From: Anaerobacillus alkalilacustris
GTDB lineage: Bacteria; Bacillota; Bacilli; Bacillales; Anaerobacillaceae
Direction: 5' to 3'
Assembly (NCBI RefSeq): GCF_001866005.1
Contig: NZ_MLQR01000036.1
Location: 1-63,971, forward strand
DNA length: 63,971 nt
Shown here: in pieces, positions 47,940-62,775 of the stretch
Layout of the letters: every line of letters begins with the position of its first letter
Position numbering within the stretch: the stretch's first letter is position 1
Notes under the pieces: generated by a model
Told to the model about the DNA's origin: nothing
The model's input: the letters and a program-made list of their open reading frames with translations, nothing else
Databases searched by the model: none
Translations under genes and position numbers: made by a program

Positions 47940-49048
47940 TACGCATCGACCTCCCCTAAAACGACGTCAAGGCTTCCGAAAATTGCTACTAAGTCAGCGA
48001 TGTTTCTACCTTTTAGCATAGAAGCAAGAATTTCTACGTTTACAAACGATGGACGACGAAGCTTTACACGGTAAGGCTTATTTTTCCCATTACTGACGAC
48101 GTAAACGCCAATTTCACCTTTTGACGCTTCACAACGGAAATATGTTTCGCCAGCTGGTGGCTTAAGCATCATAATTCGTTGGCCTTTTTTATGAATAATG
48201 TCGCCTTCAACAATTTGCTCGCACGCTTGCTCAACAATGCGCAAAGATTGGCGCATTTCTTCCAACCTTACTTCGTACCTCGCAAAGCAATCGCCCTCTT
48301 CTCTTGTTGGCACATCAAAATCAAAACGATCATAAATTGAATATGGCTGATCTTTTCTCAGATCAAAATTGACACCGCTACCACGCAAGGTTGGACCTGA
48401 AAGCCCCCAATTGATGGCATCTTCTTTCTTAATAATTCCTACACCCTTTGTTCGCCCTAGGAAAACTTCATTTCCTGTGACAAGTGTGTCGTACTCTTCC
48501 ATTTTTTCACGAAGATCTTTCACGGTTTCTTTTACCTTTTCAATCCAACCGTCTGGTGCATCCCACTTCACACCACCGATGCGCATATAGTTAAACGTCA
48601 TTCGCGCTCCACTAATTTCGTTTAGTCGGTCAAGGATCGTTTCTCTATCTCTGAACGCATAAATGAACGGACTTAAAGCACCGATATCTAGTAAGTAAGT
48701 TCCCCACCAAACAAGGTGACTTGCAATCCGATTAAGCTCCATCGTAATGACACGTAAATACTCAGCTCTTTCAGGAACTTCAAGTCCCATCATCTTCTCT
48801 ATAGCAGCACAGTAGACATAGTTGTTTGTCATAGCGTTCATGTAGTCAAGGCGGTCTGTGTATGGAATAAACTGAGAATACGTTAAATCTTCAGCAAGTT
48901 TTTCTGTACCTCGATGTAAATAACCGATCACAGGTCTTGCTTGTTTAATAATTTCACCTTCCATGACTACCTCAATACGAAATACACCGTGTGTACTAGG
49001 GTGTTGCGGGCCTATGTTTAATACCATTTGCTCAGTTTTTATACTCAT
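47939..49048 (-). CDS. nuoD: NADH-quinone oxidoreductase subunit D
   Basis: The 370-residue 49-kDa-type subunit that forms the quinone-reduction site with NuoB. Motifs GPQHPSTHGVFRI (with the conserved His pair), IGYLHRGTEKLAED, DRLDYMNAMTNNYVYC and GEIGVYVVSNG are present. A TTG precedes the chosen ATG by one codon. GGGGGTGA upstream supports the ATG at 49048. NuoC and NuoD are separate here, unlike the fused E. coli protein. Confidence 0.95.
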   Translation of the reverse strand: MSIKTEQMVLNIGPQHPSTHGVFRIEVVMEGEIIKQARPVIGYLHRGTEKLAEDLTYSQFIPYTDRLDYMNAMTNNYVYCAAIEKMMGLEVPERAEYLRVITMELNRIASHLVWWGTYLLDIGALSPFIYAFRDRETILDRLNEISGARMTFNYMRIGGVKWDAPDGWIEKVKETVKDLREKMEEYDTLVTGNEVFLGRTKGVGIIKKEDAINWGLSGPTLRGSGVNFDLRKDQPYSIYDRFDFDVPTREEGDCFARYEVRLEEMRQSLRIVEQACEQIVEGDIIHKKGQRIMMLKPPAGETYFRCEASKGEIGVYVVSNGKNKPYRVKLRRPSFVNVEILASMLKGRNIADLVAIFGSLDVVLGEVDA

Positions 49049-49061
49049 CAATAGTCACCCC

Positions 49062-49541
49062 CTACGATAAACCCATTTCTTCTTTATTAAACTCGTAATC
49101 TTTGCGAAGTGGATGTCCTTCCCAGTCATCATCTAGTAAAATTCTCGTTAAATTCGGATGACCTGGAAACTCAATGCCTAATAAATCATATGCTTCACGC
49201 TCATGCCAATCAGCCGTTTTCCAAATAGGTTGTACAGAAACTACCTTTGGATTCGATCTTGGCGTTTTTACTTTTATACAAAGATAATGGTTTAGTTCCA
49301 TTGAATAAAAGTTATAAATGATTTCCATATGCTCCTCATAATCAACACCTGTTAAACAGCATAAGAAATCGAACCTTAATTCTTCATCATCTCGTAGCAT
49401 TTGAGGAATCTCTATCTTCCAATTTTCACTATCAATGATTAAAAAAGGTTCTTCGAAATTTAATTTACTTTCTATAACGACCTCCGGGCCGGATAATTCT
49501 TCAATTTTATTTAGTACTTTATCTAATAATTTTTGACTCAT
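49062..49541 (-). CDS. nuoC: NADH-quinone oxidoreductase subunit C
   Basis: The 159-residue 30-kDa-type subunit of the peripheral arm. The conserved C-terminal segment [20 protein letters not shown] and [19 protein letters not shown] is diagnostic. It overlaps the nuoB stop by four bases and lacks the N-terminal low-complexity extension seen in some Bacillus NuoC proteins. Confidence 0.94.
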   Translation of the reverse strand: MSQKLLDKVLNKIEELSGPEVVIESKLNFEEPFLIIDSENWKIEIPQMLRDDEELRFDFLCCLTGVDYEEHMEIIYNFYSMELNHYLCIKVKTPRSNPKVVSVQPIWKTADWHEREAYDLLGIEFPGHPNLTRILLDDDWEGHPLRKDYEFNKEEMGLS

Positions 49542-50074
49542 ATCCTTTGGCCCACCTTCTTCCTTCTCTTACCTTTCGCTTCTTCACGAATTTGAACACG
49601 AAGTTTCTCAATGCCGTCTAACAACGCAGGTGGAGTTGGTGGACAACCTGGGATGTAAACATCGACAGGAATAATTTTGTCAACGCCGTTAACAACACTA
49701 TAAGCTTTGTGATAAGGTCCTCCGCAAGTTGCACAGGATCCCATTGCAATAACCCATTTGGGCTCTGGCATTTGGTCGTACAAGCGTTTCACGACTGGTG
49801 CCATCTTAGCAGTTACTGTTCCTGCAACAATCATCAAGTCAGCATGACGTGGAGATGCACGGAAAATAACACCGAAACGGTCTAAGTCATAACGCGCTGC
49901 ACCTGTGGCCATCATTTCAATCGCACAACAGGCTAACCCAAAACTTAATGGCCAAAATGACCTCGTACGCGCCCATGCTTTTACTTCTTCTACCTTCGTA
50001 ACAAGAACATTACGCTTTACTTCTTCGACTACTGCTGGATCAAACTCTTCAAACCCCTGTTTTTTTAGTTCCAT
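49538..50074 (-). CDS. nuoB: NADH-quinone oxidoreductase subunit B
   Basis: A 178-residue subunit carrying the terminal [4Fe-4S] cluster N2. The four ligands are the adjacent cysteines of GLACCAIEM, the Cys in MGSCATCGG and that in [10 protein letters not shown]. The C-terminal tail is strongly basic. The frame opens seven codons earlier, but the ATG at 50074 has AGAAGGTG before it. It overlaps the end of nuoA by ten bases. Confidence 0.95.
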   Translation of the reverse strand: MELKKQGFEEFDPAVVEEVKRNVLVTKVEEVKAWARTRSFWPLSFGLACCAIEMMATGAARYDLDRFGVIFRASPRHADLMIVAGTVTAKMAPVVKRLYDQMPEPKWVIAMGSCATCGGPYHKAYSVVNGVDKIIPVDVYIPGCPPTPPALLDGIEKLRVQIREEAKGKRRKKVGQRI

Positions 50075-50436
50075 TCTAGCACCTTCTTTTTCCAAGAGTA
50101 CGCAAGGCCTAACGCAAGAACAACAATAAATATCAGCATTGCATTAATCCCGAACCATCCAAGATGATCAAGGGCTACTGCCCAAGGATATATGAATACG
50201 GTTTCAACGTCGAAGATTACGAACTCTAGCGCTACTATGTAGTAGGCCACGCTGAAGCGTATTTGAGCATCCCCAGTTGGCAAAATACCACTTTCATAAG
50301 GGACTAATTTTTCAGGATATGGGTTGTGAGGCCTTACTAACCTACCAAACGTTAATCCCCCTACTGGAAGTGCAATACCTAAAAGCAAGAATATGATCAC
50401 ATACACGTAACTATTTAGATATAAATCCAAATCCAT
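50065..50436 (-). CDS. nuoA: NADH-quinone oxidoreductase subunit A
   Basis: A 123-residue three-helix membrane subunit and first gene of the operon. The long loop with [18 protein letters not shown] and the following [19 protein letters not shown], with its acidic residues, are highly conserved. The ATG is preceded by GGAGGGAG. A sigma-A-type promoter lies about 60 bases upstream. Operon order A-B-C-D-H-I-J-K-L-M-N without E, F and G is the 11-subunit arrangement known in several Bacillaceae. Confidence 0.95.
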   Translation of the reverse strand: MDLDLYLNSYVYVIIFLLLGIALPVGGLTFGRLVRPHNPYPEKLVPYESGILPTGDAQIRFSVAYYIVALEFVIFDVETVFIYPWAVALDHLGWFGINAMLIFIVVLALGLAYSWKKKVLEWN

Positions 50437-50498
50437 GCGCTCTCTCCCTCCATTCCTATTGCTATTTAGTCTTTTATTTTTTTCAACTCCCCTACTAA

Positions 50499-50528
50499 AT
50501 TATAACAAAGCCGTTCAAAATATGTCCA
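50499..50528 (-). promoter_or_regulatory. Sigma-A-type promoter of the nuo operon
   Basis: On the minus strand TGGACA (5 of 6 matches to consensus) is followed after 18 bases by a perfect TATAAT with an upstream TG one base before it (extended -10). Transcription would begin near 50492, giving a leader of about 55 bases before nuoA. Predicted only. Confidence 0.65.
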
Positions 50529-50817
50529 CATTTTTCTCAAGTGCCTGGATATTATACAAATTACTATCGTTATGTTACTAACCGACCGAACCCTTGATAC
50601 TAAAGGGTTTATCATTTTTCATTACTTACATTGGGTCGCGCTGAACTTGTTTGACGGTGTCGAATCCTGTCGACGAAATCCTCATTTTTGACATTGATTT
50701 TTTTTAAGACTTCTAAATAAAAATTTTACGAATATAATAGTTTGCTAAGGTGATTTGTAGACGTGCAAGTGTTGACATGGAGGGGCGCCGCATGGGGAAG
50801 GTGGGTGGATTGTAGGT

Positions 50818-50916
50818 TGTGCGCGGGCGTCGGTTTTGTGCGCGGGCGTCGGTTTTGTGCGCGTTTCTCTGTCGATTGTGCGCGGTTTTCCACATTTGTG
50901 CGCGATCGTGGTGCAC
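50818..50916 (+). repeat. Phrase-repeat array 3 (TGCGCG motif, short)
   Basis: TGCGCG blocks start at 50820, 50839, 50858, 50879 and 50899. The phrases GGCGTCGGTTTTG (twice), TTTCTCTGTCGATTG and GTTTTCCACATTTG match those of array 4. About 100 bp long, so it may represent a single five-phrase unit. Confidence 0.88.
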
Positions 50917-51030
50917 ACTTATTGATTATGGGTACAGCTCAAACTAGACTACAGAAATTTTCTTAAGCCGTCACCCATACAATTTTAATTGAATTACTCA
51001 TAAGTGAAGTTGAAATGGTTATAAATATTT

Positions 51031-52005
51031 TTAAATTATTGGAGGGAGCATATATTTTCGATTTTTTTGTTGACCTGAGTGATTTAAATTCATAGACTTT
51101 AGCAAGCGAGTGGCAACGGACCTAGATTCGATTTTTAAGAATGAACGAAATTGACTATTGTTAATTGTGGGGCCAAAAAGTAGTTGGAAGTCTTTTAGTG
51201 AAGATACGTGAGCTTCTTTTGATTTTGTTGTACAACGAGGACAATACCATGTTCCATTTAGTCTTTTCATGGGGATTTGTGAACAGTTAGGGCAAGATAC
51301 TCCTTTAATAATCTCTTCTGCACGTACCTCATATGTTTGAAGTAAGTTTGCATATAATGGCTCGTTTTTTTTGATCAATAGATGAATAAGCTTTTTTATA
51401 TCTATCTGTTGTACATTTTGAATATTATATGTGGCTTCAATTTCCTCAAATTTGAAAGGGAGAGCTTCTGAACGAATAACAGTCTCTTTGGCCTCATCGT
51501 AATCAGGGGCAATCTCAATAACTGCATTAGAATTTGCAAAGACAATTAAATAGATAATGGGGCGAGGAGGATAATTATATTTTTTCATCCATGATTGGAG
51601 CTGAACAATTTGGCGACGCACTTGGAGAATTGGATCTTGAAAGTATTCTTTACTATTATCATTTGAAGTTCTAACCAGTTGATTAGGATCTTGCATTAAA
51701 TACAAATTACCAGAAAGGTTTTTTACTTCTACTATCATATGAAAAAAATTCGATAGTAACAAGACATCAATTTGGAAATAACGATTTAATGCATCTCTTA
51801 AGCGTAAGCCATGTAATATAGAGTACTTATCTGGATCGAGGAATGATAAATAGTAACTTATTGATTTTTCACCACGGTAACCCGATAGCGCTAAAGACAG
51901 ATCGTGCTCTATTTTCGTTTTATTGAAGTGTGTTGGTGGTACACGTCTGTTTAAAACTTCTAATCCATATATTTTGGGAGATTTACTTTGATGTTTTTCT
52001 ATCAT
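51031..52005 (-). CDS. NERD domain protein with C-terminal zinc ribbon
   Basis: A 324-residue cytoplasmic protein. Residues 40-160 form a nuclease-related (NERD) domain: GYRGEKSISYYLSFL, then the core YFQIDVLLLSNFFHMIVEVKNLSG, with the restriction-endonuclease-like D...EVK residues. A zinc ribbon follows (CPNCSQIPMKRLNGTWYCPRC, about 240-262) and then a basic C-terminal region. NERD proteins may have nuclease activity, but function is generally unproven. It stands between atpC and nuoA with phrase-repeat arrays on both sides and shows no operon link. It is not expected between atp and nuo operons by function, so it is probably an accessory insertion (inference). Confidence 0.82.
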   Translation of the reverse strand: MIEKHQSKSPKIYGLEVLNRRVPPTHFNKTKIEHDLSLALSGYRGEKSISYYLSFLDPDKYSILHGLRLRDALNRYFQIDVLLLSNFFHMIVEVKNLSGNLYLMQDPNQLVRTSNDNSKEYFQDPILQVRRQIVQLQSWMKKYNYPPRPIIYLIVFANSNAVIEIAPDYDEAKETVIRSEALPFKFEEIEATYNIQNVQQIDIKKLIHLLIKKNEPLYANLLQTYEVRAEEIIKGVSCPNCSQIPMKRLNGTWYCPRCTTKSKEAHVSSLKDFQLLFGPTINNSQFRSFLKIESRSVATRLLKSMNLNHSGQQKNRKYMLPPII

Positions 52006-52596
52006 ATTTTCACCTCTATTTTTTATTTGATCCTACAATTCTACCTTTTTTTTATAAATCCTTCCTTATGTTTTTAATTGCTTGTCATATTTTATTACAA
52101 TTTTATATTTGGTGTAAGTTAGTAAACAGGATTGAGTTAAAAGCGGTTGCCTCTCCAATGCGCGGGCGTCGGTTTTATGCGCGTTCCCCTGGATTTTGTG
52201 CGCGATTCCCTCTTCTTTCTGCGCGCTTCTTTGTCGATTGTGCGCGGTTTTCCACATTTGTGCGCGATCATCGTTTTATGCGCGTTCCCCTGGATTTTGT
52301 GCGCGATTCCCTCTTCTTTCTGCGCGCTTCTTTGTCGATTGTGCGCGGTTCACTCTACTTTCTGCGCGATTCCCTGTCGATTGTGCGCGGTTTTCCACAT
52401 TTGTGCGCGATCATCGTTTTATGCGCGTTCCCCCGGATTTTGTGCGCGGTTCACTCTACTTTCTGCGCGGTTTTCCACATTTGTGCGCGACCATCGCTTT
52501 ATGCGCGTTCCCTGGATTTTCTGCGCGCACTCCAACCCATGCTGCACAGCCTCGCCGTACCCACCAAACGAAAAAAAGACGCACGTGGCGTCTTTT
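52006..52596. other. Intergenic region, 591 bp
   Basis: Holds the NERD upstream region, phrase-repeat array 4 (52159-52528) and the atp operon terminator. No small gene was recognised outside the array. Confidence 0.5.
52159..52528 (+). repeat. Phrase-repeat array 4 (TGCGCG motif, 101-bp super-period)
   Basis: Block starts at 52159, 52178, 52199, 52220, 52241, 52261 and 52279 give phrases of 18-21 bp. The five-phrase unit recurs after 101 bp (52178 to 52279). Later units are rearranged by loss and duplication of whole phrases. Phrases include GTTCCCCTGGATTTTG, ATTCCCTCTTCTTTC and CTTCTTTGTCGATTG. Confidence 0.92.

Positions 52597-52598
<2 letters not shown>
52571..52598 (-). terminator. Rho-independent terminator of the atp operon
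   Basis: AAAAGACGC-ACGT-GGCGTCTTTT forms a tight stem with U-runs. It overlaps the atpC stop codon. Confidence 0.9.
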
Positions 52599-53028
<430 letters not shown>

Positions 53029-53064
53029 CTACATTAAGTTGCTACTCTTTGAGTGGAGACTACT

Positions 53065-53093
53065 TTCAGTGAAGAAAAGCTTCACTGAAAGAG
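53065..53093. repeat. Perfect 12-bp stem-loop between atpD and atpC
   Basis: CTTTCAGTGAAG and CTTCACTGAAAG pair perfectly around five bases, without a following U-run. It lies within the 261-bp spacer, so it would form in the atp mRNA just before atpC. Confidence 0.7.
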
Positions 53094-53113
53094 CTTGGAT
53101 TTATATTTTTTGA

Positions 53114-53262
53114 AAGCTACCCGAGATGCTTTTGCCTTTCGAGCTGTCTAGCTACAGCACCTAGCTTCTCCTACGCTTCCGCCCGTCTCTTACGGTAAAA
53201 ATCAACCACTGCAGAACGGCCTTCCAACGCTTTACGAAGCTACCCAAGGTGCTTTCGCTTTT
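53114..53262. repeat. Direct repeat flanking an insertion in the atpD-atpC spacer
   Basis: AAGCTACCCGAGATGCTTTT (53114) and AAGCTACCCAAGGTGCTTTC (53237) are 123 bp apart, the second abutting the atpD stop. Between them lies GCTGTCTAGCTACAGCACC, similar to dispersed repeats seen in Bacillus genomes (general knowledge). Confidence 0.6.
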
Positions 53263-55599
<2,337 letters not shown>

Positions 55600-55703
55600 C
55601 TAAACTGGTATCCCATCTTTATAGAGAGTGGTTCACAAGAACGATAGATCACAAGTCTAGTGAGGAAGATTTTTCAATATCGTTACCTAGTGAACATACT
55701 CTC

Positions 55704-57774
<2,071 letters not shown>

Positions 57775-57778
<4 letters not shown>

Positions 57779-58266
57779 AGCTCTTCGCCTACTTCTTTAA
57801 GGTAATCGGCAATCAGCTTTTCTTGTGATTTCTCATCAAGCTCACGCTCAATAACCTTAGTTGCTACTAATACTGAAAGAGACGCCACTTGCTCACGTAA
57901 TGTAGACACAGCTTGCTCTTTCTCTCTTTTGATTTCTGCTAAAGCAATTTCTTTCATACGATCTGATTCTTCTTTTGCCGCTTGAATCATTTCTTGTGTT
58001 TGTTGCTCAGAAATTTTCTTTGCATTAGCAATAATATTTTGAGCTTCTTCACGAGCTCTCTTTATTTCTTCGCGTTGTTCAGCTAAGTACGTTTCCGCTT
58101 GTTCGCGATTTTTTTCGGCAGAACTAATTTGATTTGCAATATGCTCCTCACGCTTTTGCATCATAGCAATAACTGGGCCAAAAGCGTATTTTTTAAGTAA
58201 CATAAGGAGAATAAAGAATACTATTAGTTGATAAAACGCATTAATCCAAGGTATATTTTCAAACAA
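57775..58266 (-). CDS. atpF: ATP synthase subunit b
   Basis: A 163-residue peripheral stalk subunit: one N-terminal transmembrane helix (FYQLIVFFILLMLLKKYAF), then a long charged helix (MQKREEHIANQISSAEKNRE onwards) that dimerises and reaches to the delta subunit. The start codon is TTG, with AAGGAGGAG eight bases before it. It follows atpE after a 133-bp gap. Confidence 0.93.
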
Positions 58267-58399
58267 AACATTCTCCTCCTTTTCGAGAATTAATAAGGAA
58301 TGGCGAAGATTGTGTATATACGTTCTCCGCCATTATTTAAAGGAAGTTTAAAAAATAAGGTCTAATTAAACAACCTCTTTCGTTAATTTCCCAACAAAA

Positions 58400-58630
<231 letters not shown>

Positions 58631-58708
58631 TTAGAATATAAAAACTATGTTTTTTTTTTTATAATTACGCCCTAAAAGTTAAGAGCAAATTGATAAACGA
58701 ATTCGTTT

Positions 58709-59443
<735 letters not shown>

Positions 59444-59460
59444 TCACCTCTTTTCTAAAC

Positions 59461-59829
59461 TTATAGATATTTTAATTGAAATAAAGAATGAACTATTATG
59501 ATAATATAGGTTAGCATTAAACCTATGATCACACTGATAAAATGAAATTGATCAGGGTATTGTGACGCAAAATAAACCGTTGCTAAAACAAGCAACATTC
59601 GAAACATTGTCCCTAACGACCACTTAGCTCGTCCTTTATCTAACGATTCCCCAATCCTCTTAACTTGAAAATATGTACTCCATAGCTTGCCAAGACTCAT
59701 AACTGACCCTAAAAATAACCCTAAAAAAATCGATCTATAAGGAGTTATAAAAGCTAAAATAAGAAATATTGCAACAATTATAGTTATATAAATGGTATAA
59801 CGTTTTGTTAAAGCGATATAGTCTTCCAT
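59461..59829 (-). CDS. atpI: ATP synthase subunit I
   Basis: A 122-residue, four-helix membrane protein (YTIYITIIVAIFLILAFI, then IFLGLFLGSVMSLGKLW and others). Position between the AtpZ-like gene and atpB, with length and hydropathy, fits AtpI, which aids c-ring assembly. It overlaps the AtpZ-like gene stop by one base. Confidence 0.88.
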   Translation of the reverse strand: MEDYIALTKRYTIYITIIVAIFLILAFITPYRSIFLGLFLGSVMSLGKLWSTYFQVKRIGESLDKGRAKWSLGTMFRMLLVLATVYFASQYPDQFHFISVIIGLMLTYIIIIVHSLFQLKYL

Positions 59830-60059
59830 TATTGATTATCTCCTAAGAAGTGCCGTACGACTTGAAAAACTCCATATGTACCAGTTCCAATCCCTACTAA
59901 TAACCCAATAATGAGAAATGTTGATTGGGTTCCAAAATAACCATCTAACCATCTCCCACCAAAGATCCCTAATAAAGTAGAACCAACTAAGTACGAACTG
60001 ATTGTAGACATTAAGGCCAAAGCTCTCATCGTTTGTCTGAAACGTTCAGGGTTTTGCAT
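59829..60059 (-). CDS. atpZ: AtpZ-like small membrane protein
   Basis: A 76-residue protein with two transmembrane helices (ALALMSTISSYLVGSTLLGI and TFLIIGLLVGIGTGTYGVF) and the family motif GGRWLDGYFGT between them. AtpZ/AtpQ proteins at the head of atp operons are linked to magnesium or calcium handling and c-ring assembly in alkaliphiles (family knowledge). A GTG two codons earlier is possible; the ATG at 60059 has GAGG five bases upstream. Confidence 0.85.
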   Translation of the reverse strand: MQNPERFRQTMRALALMSTISSYLVGSTLLGIFGGRWLDGYFGTQSTFLIIGLLVGIGTGTYGVFQVVRHFLGDNQ

Positions 60060-60163
60060 AAACACCTCGGAAAAATATTTAGTTAAATTTTCATGAAGTA
60101 ATTATGTAAAAATCTCGTAAATAATACGTTTTTGAAAACCTTCCCATTTAGCATTCCTATGTA

Positions 60164-60193
60164 ATCGTACAATAGGCCACTTTAGTCTGTCAA
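60164..60193 (-). promoter_or_regulatory. Candidate sigma-A promoter of the atp operon
   Basis: On the minus strand a perfect TTGACA is followed after 18 bases by TACGAT (4 of 6 matches). It lies about 105 bases before atpZ. The -10 box is weak, so this is tentative. Confidence 0.4.
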
Positions 60194-60366
60194 TGCATAA
60201 CCGGATGCACTAAAGCTTATTTTACAACACATAAGTAGTGTTTACTAGTATTTTTTTTTCAGTTTCTTCCTATTAAATTCAGATTATTTAATCTTGTACT
60301 CACCTCAAAAAAGTCACAAAAAGTTCACTATTTATGAAAGGTAATCTAAACAATTGATTTCAAGGT

Positions 60367-60408
60367 TAATTGTGTGAGTGAAAACCTATATTTTACCCAC
60401 ACAATTAT
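60367..60408 (-). terminator. Possible terminator of the subtilisin gene
   Basis: ATAATTGTGTGGGTAAAA pairs with the near-complement TTTTCACTCACACAATTAA around six bases. It starts five bases after the stop codon. No long U-run follows, so termination is unproven. Confidence 0.5.
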
Positions 60409-60412
60409 CCGT

Positions 60413-62668
60413 TCACCTTGTAAAGATTTCTTCTCCCTCCTTTAATGGAATGTTCTCTCCGATATAAATCATCGTTTCAATAAGGTCTTCTCTCCCTTCT
60501 TTTTGAGCATAGACGAGCGTTTTATAGATCCCTTCTTCTAACTCTATATTTTCTATCTCTACTTCTAACATCCCTCTATCGACATTCTCTTTTACATCTA
60601 AATAATCTATAAATTGAAACGTATCAGGATCATAGAGAACGATTCCTACTTCTTCTGCTCCACCTGGTAAGTATAATTCATAGCGATATTTTCCTTGTTC
60701 ATCTCCAAATTCAAATGAGAATGCCATCAACCTTGGGTAGTTTGGTTCTTCTATAAAAAACATATATGGCACTCGTACAGGATCTTTCCCACCTTCAACG
60801 ATCAACTCTCCGTAATGAATCCCTGATTGAAAAACTCCAGGGAGTATATCAATTGTAACCGGAACTTTCTTTGATTCATTAGGTTTTATTGTTACTGAAA
60901 ATGGCACTTTCCATTGAACACCATCCGGAACAATGAACGGTGGTTTCACATGGTAGGTTCTTGTTATATTTGACGTGTTCTTTATCGTCAATTCTACTTC
61001 TCTCGTTTGTCGCGCTTCTTCTCTTGTCCACGTTCCAAATCCGATACTTGCAGGATATACGAGCGTTTCTGCATAAATAGCTTTCTCAATTTGAATTCTT
61101 CCTGTCCCTTGTTCATGCGGTGAATACGGTGTCCCTTCCATATCTTGAAGCACTTTAGTAGTGTTCATAATTGCAGCTTTTACCTCTTCTACCGTCCACT
61201 CTGGGTTCGCTTGCTTTACTAATGCAGCGGTCCCCGCCACATGAGGCGCTGACATGCTCGTTCCATTTAATCCTAAATACCCCTTTGGTATCGTACTATC
61301 GATCGCAACTCCAGGAGCGACAACATCTGGTTTTACTCCCCAAGTATGAGTCACTGGACCTCGAGAACTGAACGAGGCTATTTGATCTTCTTCTTTTCGA
61401 TAAATCGTGCGCAAGAAATTTTTCTCTTTTTTTGCTATTTGCTCAAGAAGCCACTCGCCATCCTCTTTCGAAATAGAAACAACAGGTATTTCTATTTGTT
61501 GGTCTAATCCCCCCATAAAACTACCTGGTGTGTTGTTGTAGATAATCACGGCTTTTGCACCTGCGAGCATCGCTTTTTGGGCTTTTTCGCCAAAAGGAAT
61601 AACACCTCTTTTTATTAAGACAATTTTATTTTTTATGTTTGTCAAATCTTCCTCTCGACCGAGTCCCGCTTCAACGATTTGGTAATCTCGTTTAAATGTC
61701 CATGGTTTTGAACCTACCATGATATTTAGAGGGATTTCTCTTTTTTTGCTTCCGACCGTTAAGTACGGAACATTTAACGGGGGAGTTGATGCACCAACCG
61801 AGATGGCGTTCTCCGATGTTCCTGGTGAGCCAACCGTCCACATATTAGGTCCACTATTCCCATTTGATGTTACAGCAATGACTCCTTTTTCCACTGCTTT
61901 ATCTAATGCAATACTCGTTGGCCAATCTGGTCCATTAACAGTATTTCCTAGGGAAAGATTAATAATATCTACGCCATCTTCAACGGCTTTTTCTATTGCT
62001 TCAATGACTTGCTCTGTCGTCCCTTTCCCACCAGGACCTAGCGCTCTGTATGCATATATTTCCGCATCAGGGGCTACACCTTTTATTTTACCGTTGGCAG
62101 CTATAATTCCGGCGACGTGTGTTCCATGAATGGTACTAAGACCTTGTTCTCTTGTTGTCTCCATTGGATCATTATCTTGATCTACGACATCGTAGCCACC
62201 TTTAAAATTTTTCTTTAAATCAGGGTGCTCGTAATCGATCCCTGTATCTATAACAGCAATTTTTATCCCTTTACCTGTTAATCGTTCACCTTTTTCATCG
62301 AGTCTCCCTCTTACATTTCCACCACCAATAAATGGAACACTCTCATCTACTGTGACCTCATAAGTGCGAAGTGGATCCACTCGCTTTACTCCATCTAACT
62401 TTTCAATAAGGGCAATATCTTTTTTCTCTATCTGCATGGAAAAGCCAGTAAACAACGTATTAAACATTTTCCTAACCTGGCCTTTTGGTAGCTGCGCTTT
62501 AATTTGGGAGAGCACTTCTTGTGAATTTCCCTCCACCTCGACTAGCACCACTGTATCCTCCTCTGTATTTTCTTTCTCTATTGGAGGGCGCTCAGGGAAT
62601 GTTGCAGCCACACTTATCGTATAAAAACTGATATAAAACAGAAATGTTAAGATACTAACTTTTTTCAT
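60413..62668 (-). CDS. Vpr-like secreted subtilisin with PA domain
   Basis: A 751-residue exported serine protease of family S8. After the signal peptide (KKVSILTFLFYISFYTISVAA) and an I9 propeptide come the catalytic Asp in VIDTGIDYEHPDL (near 141), His in HGTHVAGIIAANG (near 181) and Ser in NGTSMSAPHVAG (near 469). A protease-associated domain (about 320-410, IVLIKRGVIPFGEKAQKAM) is inserted before the serine, as in Vpr. The C-terminal part has beta-sandwich features. The frame opens 14 codons earlier. I choose ATG 62668 because it starts the signal peptide; GGAGGG is about 14 bases upstream, longer than ideal. It probably acts on extracellular proteins. Confidence 0.9.
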   Translation of the reverse strand: MKKVSILTFLFYISFYTISVAATFPERPPIEKENTEEDTVVLVEVEGNSQEVLSQIKAQLPKGQVRKMFNTLFTGFSMQIEKKDIALIEKLDGVKRVDPLRTYEVTVDESVPFIGGGNVRGRLDEKGERLTGKGIKIAVIDTGIDYEHPDLKKNFKGGYDVVDQDNDPMETTREQGLSTIHGTHVAGIIAANGKIKGVAPDAEIYAYRALGPGGKGTTEQVIEAIEKAVEDGVDIINLSLGNTVNGPDWPTSIALDKAVEKGVIAVTSNGNSGPNMWTVGSPGTSENAISVGASTPPLNVPYLTVGSKKREIPLNIMVGSKPWTFKRDYQIVEAGLGREEDLTNIKNKIVLIKRGVIPFGEKAQKAMLAGAKAVIIYNNTPGSFMGGLDQQIEIPVVSISKEDGEWLLEQIAKKEKNFLRTIYRKEEDQIASFSSRGPVTHTWGVKPDVVAPGVAIDSTIPKGYLGLNGTSMSAPHVAGTAALVKQANPEWTVEEVKAAIMNTTKVLQDMEGTPYSPHEQGTGRIQIEKAIYAETLVYPASIGFGTWTREEARQTREVELTIKNTSNITRTYHVKPPFIVPDGVQWKVPFSVTIKPNESKKVPVTIDILPGVFQSGIHYGELIVEGGKDPVRVPYMFFIEEPNYPRLMAFSFEFGDEQGKYRYELYLPGGAEEVGIVLYDPDTFQFIDYLDVKENVDRGMLEVEIENIELEEGIYKTLVYAQKEGREDLIETMIYIGENIPLKEGEEIFTR

Positions 62669-62731
62669 TCTGATTGAAAATACCCTCCTAACATTAAGTG
62701 TATTTAGCATTTTTTAGCTTTCCACAATAAA

Positions 62732-62764
62732 ACAAAAAAATGCGAACGAATATCGTCCGCATTT
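62732..62764 (-). terminator. Rho-independent terminator of upp
   Basis: AAATGCGGACGA pairs with TCGTTCGCATTT (one mismatch) around three bases, with a long U-run after it on the minus strand. Confidence 0.88.
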
Positions 62765-62775
62765 ATTACTCGAAT

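Larger units (their letters stand above)
50437..51030. other. Intergenic region, 594 bp
   Basis: Contains the nuo promoter, a 50588-50609 stem (AACCCTT/AAGGGTTT) and phrase-repeat array 3 (50818-50916). The NERD gene upstream has no clear terminator here. No small gene was recognised. Confidence 0.5.
60066..60412. other. Intergenic region, 347 bp
   Basis: Contains the atp operon upstream region with a candidate promoter at 60164-60193 and an inverted repeat at 60367-60408 after the subtilisin gene. No small gene was recognised. Confidence 0.45.
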
